From Aliihoeflea sp. 40Bstr573 (GTDB lineage: Bacteria > Pseudomonadota > Alphaproteobacteria > Rhizobiales > Rhizobiaceae): 64,000 nt of DNA. Location: assembly GCF_024105655.1 (NCBI RefSeq), contig NZ_JAAAMH010000002.1:186001-250000 (forward strand). The letters are read 5' to 3'. The notes beneath the pieces were generated by a model that was not told where the DNA came from, searched no databases, and saw only the letters and a program-made list of their open reading frames with translations. A program made the translations under genes and the position numbers. The first letter of the stretch is position 1. Each line of letters begins with the position of its first letter. Shown here one piece after another: positions 39,340 to 46,492 of the stretch.

Positions 39340-41340
39340 ATGACAGTGACGCGCCGCGCCTACTCGTCTCTGGTCATCAAGGCGGTCGACGAGGAAAAGC
39401 GCATCATTCGCGGCATCGCCACGACGCCGACGCCGGATCGTGTCGGCGACATCGTCGAGCCGCTGGGTGTGAAGTTTTCCAACCCGCTGGCCTTCCTTTG
39501 GCAGCACGACGCGCATCAGCCGATCGGCACGGTGAAGTTCGACACGCCGACTGCAGAAGGCATCACGTTCGAAGCGGAAATCCCGACCATCGACGAGCCC
39601 GGCACGTTGAAGGACCGGATCGACGAGGCCTGGCAGTCCATCAAGATCGGTCTCGTCCGCGCTGTCTCGATCGGCTTTCGCGCAATCGAATATGCCTGGA
39701 TCGACGATGGCGGCATCCGCTTCATCAAGTCGGAGGTCTTCGAACTGTCGGCCGTGACCATTCCGGCTCAGCCCGAAGCCATCATGACCTCGATCAAGAA
39801 CATGGACGCGACGGGTGTCGCGGTCATCAAGCAATTCGACGCGAACGCTCCAGCCGCGACCGGCACCATCGAGCGCCCTGCGAAGAAGCCTGCCCCCGGC
39901 GCCTCGGGGAAATCCCACAAACCTGTGAACCTGAGGCCGAAGGAGGCCACCGAAATGAAGACCATTGCCGAGCAGATCGCTGCTCTCGAAGCATCCCGCC
40001 AGGCCAAGTCGGCTCGCATGGCCGAAGTCATGCAGAAGAGCATCGACGAGGGCCGTTCCACCGACGAAGCCGAGCAGGAAGAGTTCGACACCCTGTCCGA
40101 TGAGCTCGACGCCATCGACGGCGACCTGAAGCGTCTCCGCTCGCTGGAGAAGGCGCAGGCCAACAATGCCAAGCCGGTCATCGCCAACCAGATCAAGACG
40201 GCGAGCCAGGCAACGGCGCTGCGCTCCGGCGTCGCGCTGAAGGCGAACGAGCCTGACAAGGGCATCCGCTTCGCGCGCTACGCTAAGTGCCTCGCCATCG
40301 CGACGAAGACGCATCAGCCGATCGTCAGCGTTGCCGAAGGCCTCTACGGCAAAACCGATGCTGACCTGATCGACATCGTGAAGGCTGCGGTCTCTGCGAT
40401 GACGACCAGCAACACGTCTGAACTCATCGGCAACGAGGGCGGCTTTGCCGACTTCGTCGAATTCCTGCGTCCGATGACCGTTCTCGGTCGCTTCGGCACC
40501 GGCAACATCCCGTCGCTGACCCGCATCCCGTTCCGCGTTCCGCTCATCAGTGAGGCTTCGGAGAGCGATGCGAACTGGGTCGGTGAAGGCAAGGCCAAGC
40601 CGCTCACCCGCATGACGGCCGGCCGCACGGAACTGAGCCCGCTGAAGATCGCGACCATCGCGGTGCAGACGATGGAACTGATCCGCGACAGCTCGCCGTC
40701 GTCGGACGTGCTGATCCGCAACTCGCTGGCCAAGGCCATCGCGAAGCGCGAGGATCTGACGTTCATCGATCCGACCGTCGCGCCGACTGCCGGCGTGCGC
40801 CCCGGCTCGATCCTCAACGGCGTCGCCGCGACGACCAACAGCACCGCGACGGGCGCTGACGGCGTGCGCGAGGACGTGCAGGCCATCATCCAGAACTTCG
40901 TGACTGCCAACAACCCGCTGCAGTCCGGCGTCTGGATCATGGGCGCGACCTATGCGCTGCGCCTCATGATGATGCTGAACCCGCTCGGCCAGCGCGAATT
41001 CCCCGGCATTTCGATGCAGGGCGGCACGTTCTTCGAACTGCCGGTCATCGTGTCCAACTACCTCGGCGATTACGTCGCCCTGGTGAATGCCGAGGATGTC
41101 TGGTTCGCGGACGACGGTGGCGTCGAGATCGCCATGTCGACCGAGGCATCGCTCGAGATGGACAGCGCGCCGGCCCACAACTCGGACACGCCGACACCGG
41201 CCGAGCTTGTCTCGATGTTCCAGACGAACAGCGTGGCGTTCCGCGCCGAGCGCACAATCAACTGGGCACGCCGCCGCGCCAGCGCGGTCGCGTGGATGGA
41301 CAACATCACCTGGGGCGATCCCGCGCCGGTCACGCCGTAA
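39340..41340 (+). CDS. Fused prohead protease-major capsid protein
   Basis: 666 residues in one frame. Residues 1-150 form an HK97-type S78 prohead protease with catalytic His in FLWQHD and Ser in VSIGFRA. A Pro/Ala/Lys linker follows (about 175-205). From residue 206 comes the delta/scaffold coiled coil (MKTIAEQIAALEASRQAKSARM ...), then an HK97-fold capsid domain ending AWMDNITWGDPAPVTP. AAGGAGG lies 5 nt before the ATG at 39340. An internal Shine-Dalgarno and ATG at the linker probably yields free capsid protein (separate entry). Confidence 0.93.
   Translation: MTVTRRAYSSLVIKAVDEEKRIIRGIATTPTPDRVGDIVEPLGVKFSNPLAFLWQHDAHQPIGTVKFDTPTAEGITFEAEIPTIDEPGTLKDRIDEAWQSIKIGLVRAVSIGFRAIEYAWIDDGGIRFIKSEVFELSAVTIPAQPEAIMTSIKNMDATGVAVIKQFDANAPAATGTIERPAKKPAPGASGKSHKPVNLRPKEATEMKTIAEQIAALEASRQAKSARMAEVMQKSIDEGRSTDEAEQEEFDTLSDELDAIDGDLKRLRSLEKAQANNAKPVIANQIKTASQATALRSGVALKANEPDKGIRFARYAKCLAIATKTHQPIVSVAEGLYGKTDADLIDIVKAAVSAMTTSNTSELIGNEGGFADFVEFLRPMTVLGRFGTGNIPSLTRIPFRVPLISEASESDANWVGEGKAKPLTRMTAGRTELSPLKIATIAVQTMELIRDSSPSSDVLIRNSLAKAIAKREDLTFIDPTVAPTAGVRPGSILNGVAATTNSTATGADGVREDVQAIIQNFVTANNPLQSGVWIMGATYALRLMMMLNPLGQREFPGISMQGGTFFELPVIVSNYLGDYVALVNAEDVWFADDGGVEIAMSTEASLEMDSAPAHNSDTPTPAELVSMFQTNSVAFRAERTINWARRRASAVAWMDNITWGDPAPVTP
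39940..39957 (+). promoter_or_regulatory. Internal ribosome binding site for capsid protein
   Basis: AAGGAGG (39940-39946), 8 nt spacing, ATG (39955-39957), in frame with the fusion and exactly at the junction between protease linker and capsid delta domain. Translation here would give a 461-residue major capsid protein. Confidence 0.7.
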
Positions 41341-41404
41341 TCGTTCGGCTCATCACGAGGGGCGGGTTTCGGCTCGCCCTTCTCATGAACCGAAGGAGAG
41401 CATC

Positions 41405-41641
41405 ATGAAAAGCCAGTCCTATATGACGCGCGCCCTTCGTGCCCGCGATCCTCGCTATGCGACCATTCTCGGCCGTCTCGGCTATGAGCGAACCGACATG
41501 CGGGCCGACACTGCACCAAAGGCAAAGCCCGACGACCTGAAGGCTCTGCGCGACGAGTATCAGGACAAGGTTGGCAAGCGCCCCTATCACGGCTGGGATA
41601 CAGCAACGCTCAAGGCGAAGATCGCCGAGGCGAAGGGCTGA
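41405..41641 (+). CDS. Small hypothetical head-region protein
   Basis: 78 residues, basic N-terminus (MKSQSYMTRALRARDPRYAT), then ERTDM ... DDLKALRDEYQDKVGKRPYHGWDTATLKAKIAEA: a SAP/LEM-like helix-loop-helix seen in small phage head proteins. Strong AAGGAGAG before the ATG. It lies between capsid and portal genes; probably a minor head or capsid-associated protein. Confidence 0.7.
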   Translation: MKSQSYMTRALRARDPRYATILGRLGYERTDMRADTAPKAKPDDLKALRDEYQDKVGKRPYHGWDTATLKAKIAEAKG

Positions 41642-41643
41642 TC

Positions 41644-42993
41644 ATGCGTTTGTTTGGCTTCGACATCAGCAGGCGCCAGAAGGCTGCGCCTGCGCCCGTG
41701 ATGCCGCGTCGTGGCTCATGGCGCACCGTGCTCGAAAGCTATGCCGGCGCGTGGCAGCAGAATGTCGAGGTCAAGTACGACAGCGTTCTTGCCAATCATG
41801 CCGACTTCGCCTGCCGCACCCTCATCGCTTCCGACATCGCCAAGCTGCCGGTGAAGCTTGTACAGCACCTCGGCAACGATGTGTGGAAGGAAACAACGAA
41901 CCCGGCCTATTCGCCGGTGCTGCGCAAGCCGAACCATTTTCAGACACGCATTCAGTTCGTCGAGAGCTGGGTGCTGTCCAAGCTCCAAAAGGGCAACACC
42001 TATGTTCTGAAGCAGCGCGATGGGCGCGGCGTTGTGGTGCGGCTCTACGTGCTCGACCCGGACCTCGTCACGCCCCTGGTGTCGACGGACGGGTCGGTCT
42101 TCTACGAACTGCGCACGGACGAGCTTGCCGGCATGCCCGAAACGATCACCGTACCGGCGCGCGAGATCATCCACGACCGCTTCAACTGCATGTTTCATCC
42201 GCTGATCGGCACGTCGCCGATCTTCGCCGGTGGGCTCTCTTCGATGCAGGGGCTGGCGATCCAGAACAACTCGACGCTGTTCTTCCAAAACGGCTCGCAG
42301 CCCGGCGGCATCCTGTCGGCTGCAAACGAGATCGACGATGCCGACGCCATCCGTCTGAAGGAATACTTCGACACAGAATTTGGCGGGAAAAACCGGGGCA
42401 AGGTTGCCGTCGTCGGCGGCGGGCTCACCTACCACGCAGTTTCGGCCAAGGCGACCGACAGCCAGCTTATCGAGCAGTTGAAGTGGTCGGCCGACGTGGT
42501 CTGCTCGACCTACCACGTGCCGCCCTACAAGATCGGCATGGGCACGCCGCCATCGACGGCGAACGTCCAGGCGAGCAACATGGAATATTACAGCTCCTGC
42601 CTTCAGGTGCTCATTGAGGCGATCGAGCTTTGCCTCGACGAAGGCCTTGGCATGGACGGGGTCAGCATCGGCACGATGTTCGACACCAAGGAACTGCTGC
42701 GCATGGACACGGCGACGCAGTTCGATGTAGCGGCCAAGTCCAAGGGCATGGCGACGCTCGACGAGCAGCGCCAGATGATCGGTCTCGACAAGATCAAGGG
42801 CGGCGGCACGATCTACCTCCAGCAGCAGGATCACAGCCTTGCGGCCATCGAGGCGCGTGACGCGCAGCTCATCGAAGGCGTCGCGAACCCGCCTCCTGTC
42901 GCCTTGCCCGCTCCCGAGCCGGAACTGTCGGACGAGGAAAAGGCTCTCATCGCACGCGCCGCGCTGCGCAAGGAACTCGGCCTCGCGGCCTGA
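41644..42993 (+). CDS. Portal protein (HK97 family)
   Basis: 449 residues. Typical blocks: SVLANHADFACRTLIASDIAKLPVKL, LQKGNTYVLKQRDGRG, IGTSPIFAGGLSSMQGLAIQN and ARAALRKELGLAA at the C-terminus. It forms the dodecameric DNA gate. Unusually it lies downstream of the capsid gene rather than between terminase and protease. Confidence 0.92.
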   Translation: MRLFGFDISRRQKAAPAPVMPRRGSWRTVLESYAGAWQQNVEVKYDSVLANHADFACRTLIASDIAKLPVKLVQHLGNDVWKETTNPAYSPVLRKPNHFQTRIQFVESWVLSKLQKGNTYVLKQRDGRGVVVRLYVLDPDLVTPLVSTDGSVFYELRTDELAGMPETITVPAREIIHDRFNCMFHPLIGTSPIFAGGLSSMQGLAIQNNSTLFFQNGSQPGGILSAANEIDDADAIRLKEYFDTEFGGKNRGKVAVVGGGLTYHAVSAKATDSQLIEQLKWSADVVCSTYHVPPYKIGMGTPPSTANVQASNMEYYSSCLQVLIEAIELCLDEGLGMDGVSIGTMFDTKELLRMDTATQFDVAAKSKGMATLDEQRQMIGLDKIKGGGTIYLQQQDHSLAAIEARDAQLIEGVANPPPVALPAPEPELSDEEKALIARAALRKELGLAA

Positions 42994-43007
42994 CCTCTGG
43001 TGATCGA

Positions 43008-43529
43008 ATGAAGATTGGCGACATAACCGCGCTGATGGGGCACATCGCACCCGTCATTCGCGAGTTCACCGAGGGGCTGGTCGACCCGATCGCGGCCCGC
43101 ATGGCGGCGGTCGAGAAGACCGTGAAGGACTTCCGCGTCCCGAAGGACGGAGAGAAGGGCCAGGATGGCAAGGACGGTCGTGACGGTGTTGACGGCCTCG
43201 GCTTCGATGACCTGGACGTCGTGCATGACGGCGCGCGCGGCTTTACCTTCCGCTTTGCCCGAGGCGATCAGGTGAAGGAGTTCCCGTTTACGTTGCCGGT
43301 GGTTCTCGACAAGGGCGTCTACAAGGCCGGCGATGACTACGAGCCAGGCGATGGCGTCACCTACGGCGGATCGTTCTGGATCGCGCAGGAGAAGACGGCA
43401 GAGAAACCCGACAGTGGCAAGGGATGGCGTCTGGCAGTCAAACGCGGTCGCGACGGTAAGAGCGCGCCTGTGGCCGCATCTGGCGCGAAAGAACCTATCC
43501 GCGTCGGCGTACCGGCGAAGGCGAACTGA
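43008..43529 (+). CDS. Collagen-like protein with carbohydrate-binding module
   Basis: 173 residues. A short Gly-X-Y stretch (GEKGQDGKDGRDGVDG, residues about 45-62) precedes a domain, and the C-terminal part GVYKAGDDYEPGDGVTYGGSFWIAQ fits a CBM5/12-like chitin/cellulose-binding fold. Such proteins decorate capsids or connectors and may adhere to surface polysaccharide. Encoded between portal and connector genes. Confidence 0.75.
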   Translation: MKIGDITALMGHIAPVIREFTEGLVDPIAARMAAVEKTVKDFRVPKDGEKGQDGKDGRDGVDGLGFDDLDVVHDGARGFTFRFARGDQVKEFPFTLPVVLDKGVYKAGDDYEPGDGVTYGGSFWIAQEKTAEKPDSGKGWRLAVKRGRDGKSAPVAASGAKEPIRVGVPAKAN

Positions 43530-43530
43530 C

Positions 43531-43866
43531 ATGGCGCAGCTGATCTCGACCGCCTTCGTCAAGCAGGCCTTGCGCATCGCTGAGTATGATGGCGACGGCC
43601 AGGTGCTGCCCCACGAGGATGACGCCGTGATCTCGGCCTACATCGACGCCGCGCAGGAGGCGGTGCTGCGCTACCTTAAGGACGCCGCCGATGAAGCATG
43701 GACCGAGGCCACCGCGCCAAAGGCCGTGCGCCAGGCCATCCTTATCGCCGTGCAGGGCATGTACGATCCCGACCAGATGGACCTGCTCGGCGGTCTCGCT
43801 CATCCCGATCCCAAGAACCCGATCGTCGCCATGCTGAGCATGATGCGCCGCCCGACGCTGGCATAG
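43531..43866 (+). CDS. Head-tail connector (gp6-like)
   Basis: 111 residues: ISTAFVKQALRIAEYDGD, then DDAVISAYIDAAQEAVLRYLKD and KAVRQAILIAVQGMYDPDQ, the helical pattern of phage gp6-like connector proteins that bind the portal. One nucleotide separates it from the previous stop. Confidence 0.85.
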   Translation: MAQLISTAFVKQALRIAEYDGDGQVLPHEDDAVISAYIDAAQEAVLRYLKDAADEAWTEATAPKAVRQAILIAVQGMYDPDQMDLLGGLAHPDPKNPIVAMLSMMRRPTLA

Positions 43867-43875
43867 GAGCCCTAC

Positions 43876-44055
43876 ATGGCACGCGTGAAGTTCATCCGCG
43901 ACTTCGACTGGAAGCCGACACGGCACACGACGATCGCCTACAAGGCGGACCAAGAATACACCGTGCGCCGTGAATGCGCCGACGCTGCTGTGGCGGCGGG
44001 CGCCGGCAATGAAGTCGATGCGCCGCGAAAGGGCGACGATGGCTCTTCGCAGTAA
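43876..44055 (+). CDS. Small hypothetical connector-region protein
   Basis: 59 residues: MARVKFIRDFDWKPTRHTTI, then AYKADQEYTVRRECADAAVAAGAGNEV. Small proteins with the pattern KFIRDFDW(K/R)P ... AYKAG occur in the head-tail region of many alphaproteobacterial phages; function unknown. AGGAG precedes the ATG. It overlaps the next gene by 17 nt. Confidence 0.75.
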   Translation: MARVKFIRDFDWKPTRHTTIAYKADQEYTVRRECADAAVAAGAGNEVDAPRKGDDGSSQ

Positions 44056-44395
44056 ACCCGTCGCGCAGGAGCTGCGCCACCGCGCTCATTTCGATGCTCG
44101 AGGTGCCGATCGTTATGGAACGCCCGGTGTCGGCGAGTTCGGTGCGGTCTTCTCGTGTCGGGCAGCGCTTCGCCCGGCAGGTGGGTCCGAGGCCGTCGTT
44201 GCTGCACGGCTTGAAGGGCGGCAGGTGCTGCACGTCTATGTCCGCTCTTCGGAGCAGACGCGCAAGATCACGACAGATTGGCGCATGCGGGTGACCAGTC
44301 ACGATGTCGAAACGGTCTATTCGATCGACGCCGTCGATGCCGTCACCGATCGCCAGTGGGTCTATCTGCAGGTCGAAAGCGGAGTAGCTGCCTGA
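44039..44395 (+). CDS. Head-tail adaptor / head closure protein
   Basis: 118 residues, mostly beta: ELRHRAHFDARGADRYGTPGVGEF, then LHVYVRSSEQTRKITTDWRMRV. This fits the phage head-tail adaptor (SPP1 gp16 / HK97 gp7-like) fold. TGATG overlap with the next gene. Confidence 0.8.
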   Translation: MALRSKPVAQELRHRAHFDARGADRYGTPGVGEFGAVFSCRAALRPAGGSEAVVAARLEGRQVLHVYVRSSEQTRKITTDWRMRVTSHDVETVYSIDAVDAVTDRQWVYLQVESGVAA

Positions 44396-44841
44396 TGGAG
44401 ATCAAGGGCAAGGACAAGTTCCTGGCGCAGCTCGCCTCGCTGCCGCGCATCATGCGTGAGGAAATCCGCAAGGCGCTCGATGTCTCTGCCGACGAGACGA
44501 CGGACATCATGAAGCGTATGGCACCGAAGAAGCAGGGCAAGCTCGCCGCGAGCATCGGCTATTCGTTCGACGGCGCACCGGCTGGCGCAAGCATTGTCAG
44601 CCAGGCGCGTGCAGCGAAGGGCGAGACTGGCCTCGCCGTGACGATGTACGCTGGCAATGCCAGCACCATCGTCAGGAATTCGCGCGGCGTTCCCTTTCAG
44701 AATGCGCGTCTTCAGGAGTTTGGCACCAAGGACATGCCGCGCAATCCATTCTTCTATCCGGCGTTCCGGCTGAACAAGAAGCGGGCGAGGTCGCGCATCC
44801 AGCGGGCCATCCGCACAGGCGCGCAAAAGGCCTTTCGATGA
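44395..44841 (+). CDS. HK97 gp10-like neck/tail-completion protein
   Basis: 148 residues. MEIKGKDKFLAQLASLPRIMREEIRKAL, then MKRMAPKKQGKLAASIGYSF and RLQEFGTKDMPRNPFFYPAFR: the APxxTGxL-like and EFGT...PFFxPA signatures of HK97-gp10 proteins. Confidence 0.87.
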   Translation: MEIKGKDKFLAQLASLPRIMREEIRKALDVSADETTDIMKRMAPKKQGKLAASIGYSFDGAPAGASIVSQARAAKGETGLAVTMYAGNASTIVRNSRGVPFQNARLQEFGTKDMPRNPFFYPAFRLNKKRARSRIQRAIRTGAQKAFR

Positions 44842-45230
44842 TCGGCGCCCAGTTGCAGGACGCCATCCGCGACCGCCTTGTCGCCCAGAACATCACCGGC
44901 GGCAGGATCTATGACCGCATTCCGCCGAATGCCGTGTTTCCCTATGTCGCAATCGGCGACGAGCAGTCCATCGATGATGGCGATCAGTGCGCCGACATAT
45001 TCGAAGTCTATGTCGACCTCCATGTCTGGAGCCGGGCGGACGGGCGCTACGAGGCGAAAGAGGTTGGCGAAGCGATCCGCAAGGCGCTCGCGGCTGATCT
45101 AACCGTTGCCGACTATCACATCATTCTCAGCGAGTTCGAGAACGCCCGTATCCTCGATGATCCCGATGGGCTCACGACGCACGGCGTCATCACATTCCGG
45201 TACCTGTTGCAGCCGGTTCTTGCGCCCTGA
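44838..45230 (+). CDS. Tail terminator-like protein (DUF3168)
   Basis: 130 residues: LQDAIRDRLVAQNITGGRIYDRIPPNAVFPYVAIGDEQ, then VDLHVWSRADGRYEAKEVGEAIRKAL. This is the pattern of DUF3168 / gpU-like tail terminators that cap the tail tube. ATGA overlap with the previous gene. Confidence 0.87.
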   Translation: MIGAQLQDAIRDRLVAQNITGGRIYDRIPPNAVFPYVAIGDEQSIDDGDQCADIFEVYVDLHVWSRADGRYEAKEVGEAIRKALAADLTVADYHIILSEFENARILDDPDGLTTHGVITFRYLLQPVLAP

Positions 45231-45260
45231 ACGGGCAACATCTTCAACGGAGAAACTGAC

Positions 45261-45716
45261 ATGGCACAGAAGCTCGCGGTGCGCGGCACCAAGCTGCTAA
45301 TCCAGGTTGGCGATGGCGCAGACCCCGAAGTCTTCGCCCATCCCTGCCTGATCAACACGGATCGATCCTTCAACCTCCAGGCCGAGACGCAGGACTTCCC
45401 AACCTATGACTGCGAGGATCCGGAAGCGGTATCGTGGATGCAGCGCGAAAAGGTGTCGCTGTCCGGTGACATTTCCGGCGCCGGTCGCCTTCATGAGGCC
45501 GATCTGGCGGAATACGACGCCTGGCTGCGCGATCCCGATCCGCGCAATGTCAAGATTGCCGTGAACGCGACGGCGGCCGAGGGCGGCGGTTCCTGGACCG
45601 GTTCCTACCACCTGACGCAGTTCCAGATTACCGGCGGCGACAAGTCGACGACGATTGAGGTGACGCTGACGCTGCAGTCGACCGGTGAAGTCGCCCCGTT
45701 CGTGGCGGCGGCTTGA
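45261..45716 (+). CDS. Major tail tube protein (TP901-1 type)
   Basis: 151 residues: LLIQVGDGADPEVFAHPCLINTDRSFNLQAET, then WMQREKVSLSGDISGAGRLHEADLAEYDAW and TLTLQSTGEV. This matches phage tail tube proteins of the TP901-1 type, forming the tube of the long non-contractile tail. Confidence 0.88.
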   Translation: MAQKLAVRGTKLLIQVGDGADPEVFAHPCLINTDRSFNLQAETQDFPTYDCEDPEAVSWMQREKVSLSGDISGAGRLHEADLAEYDAWLRDPDPRNVKIAVNATAAEGGGSWTGSYHLTQFQITGGDKSTTIEVTLTLQSTGEVAPFVAAA

Positions 45717-46120
45717 TGAACCGCCACGGCGCGATCGATCTGACCTGGGCGGGAGGAGATCACACCTTCCGCCTCGGGATGGACCAGATCGAGGAACTGG
45801 AGGCGACGACGGAAATGTCGATCTTCCTTTTGCATGCAGCCATGGCGTCGGAAATCCCGATGGCACGGCTCAAGCACTACTCCGAGACGATCCGGCTTGG
45901 GCTTCTCGGTGGCGGCATGAAGCCGATTGAGGCTCGTGTGCTCACCAAGCGCTATGTCGACGAGCGGCCGCTGACCGAGAGCGTCGCGCTGGCACAGGCG
46001 ATATTGCGTGCCAGCCTGGAGCGCGTCCACTCGAAGGAGTTGGAAGACGACCTGGGGGAACAGGAAGCGGCGAGTACGAGCGCATCGACTTCGCCGCAGT
46101 CCATGCAAATGCCGGCCTGA
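45716..46120 (+). CDS. Tail assembly chaperone G-like (GTA gp10 family)
   Basis: 134 residues: IDLTWAGGDHTFRLGMDQIEELEATTE and SEIPMARLKHYSETIRLGLLGGGMKPIEARVLTKRYVDERP fit the GTA-gp10 / Phage_TAC_11 family. The start ATG (45716) overlaps the tail tube stop. The last 20 residues after the GGGGG tract are low-complexity (EQEAASTSASTSPQ), as expected after a frameshift site. A -1 slip at 46054-46060 would join it to the next frame. Confidence 0.82.
   Translation: MNRHGAIDLTWAGGDHTFRLGMDQIEELEATTEMSIFLLHAAMASEIPMARLKHYSETIRLGLLGGGMKPIEARVLTKRYVDERPLTESVALAQAILRASLERVHSKELEDDLGEQEAASTSASTSPQSMQMPA
46054..46060 (+). promoter_or_regulatory. Candidate -1 ribosomal frameshift site (G_GGG_GAA)
   Basis: Zero-frame codons CTG GGG GAA. 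After a -1 slip the reading continues GGA ACA GGA AGC ... and stays open to 46269, reading YERIDFAAVHANAGLMNVAN just before the next ATG. This mimics the lambda G/GT arrangement. The fusion would have about 184 residues. Confidence 0.6.
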
Positions 46121-46269
46121 TGAACGTCGCCAATGTCGGCGATCTGTCGCTCGGTCAATGGGCGGCGCGTGTTCGTGGCTGGAACCGAGCGCACGGCTCG
46201 GAAGAAAACAAGGCGCCATCCGAGAGTGAGTTCGATCTTGCTGTCGAGAAGGCGATGGGGTCGGCTTAG
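46120..46269 (+). CDS. Tail assembly chaperone T-like frame
   Basis: 49 residues from the first ATG: MNVANVGDLSLGQWAARVRGWNRAHG. It lies in the -1 frame relative to the G-like gene with TGATG overlap. The protein-like sequence extends upstream of this ATG into the overlap, so the main product is probably the frameshift fusion rather than this short protein. VGDLSLGQWxAxVRGWNRAH is typical of small phage tail assembly chaperones. Confidence 0.7.
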   Translation: MNVANVGDLSLGQWAARVRGWNRAHGSEENKAPSESEFDLAVEKAMGSA

Positions 46270-46481
46270 TCGTAGTACCCTTGCTCGTAGCAGAGATCGT
46301 AGACCACCGAGAGTTGGTCTCGCATCTCTTCTGCCTGTCGGCATCGAGCCTCTGTTGCTCGTTCCTTCGCCGCCACCTCTGCCTGCTCGGCTGCACTGTA
46401 TCCAGACCAGGCGAAGTACCCCCCGCCGGATATCACGACGACAGATGCCAAGGCGACCAACGCCTTTAACCAGTTATCCAT
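46266..46481 (-). CDS. Small single-pass membrane protein, opposite strand (moron candidate)
   Basis: 71 residues: one N-terminal transmembrane segment (LKALVALASVVVISGGGYFAW) followed by an Ala/Glu-rich helix (AAEQAEVAAKERATEARCRQAEEMRDQLS) and a Tyr-rich tail. GGAG lies 6 nt before the ATG. It is inverted inside the tail operon, 11 bp from the tape measure start and overlapping the chaperone stop by 4 nt. Strand and position suggest independent expression, possibly from the lysogen. No family recognised. Confidence 0.72.
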   Translation of the reverse strand: MDNWLKALVALASVVVISGGGYFAWSGYSAAEQAEVAAKERATEARCRQAEEMRDQLSVVYDLCYEQGYYD

Positions 46482-46492
46482 GAAGGCTCCCC

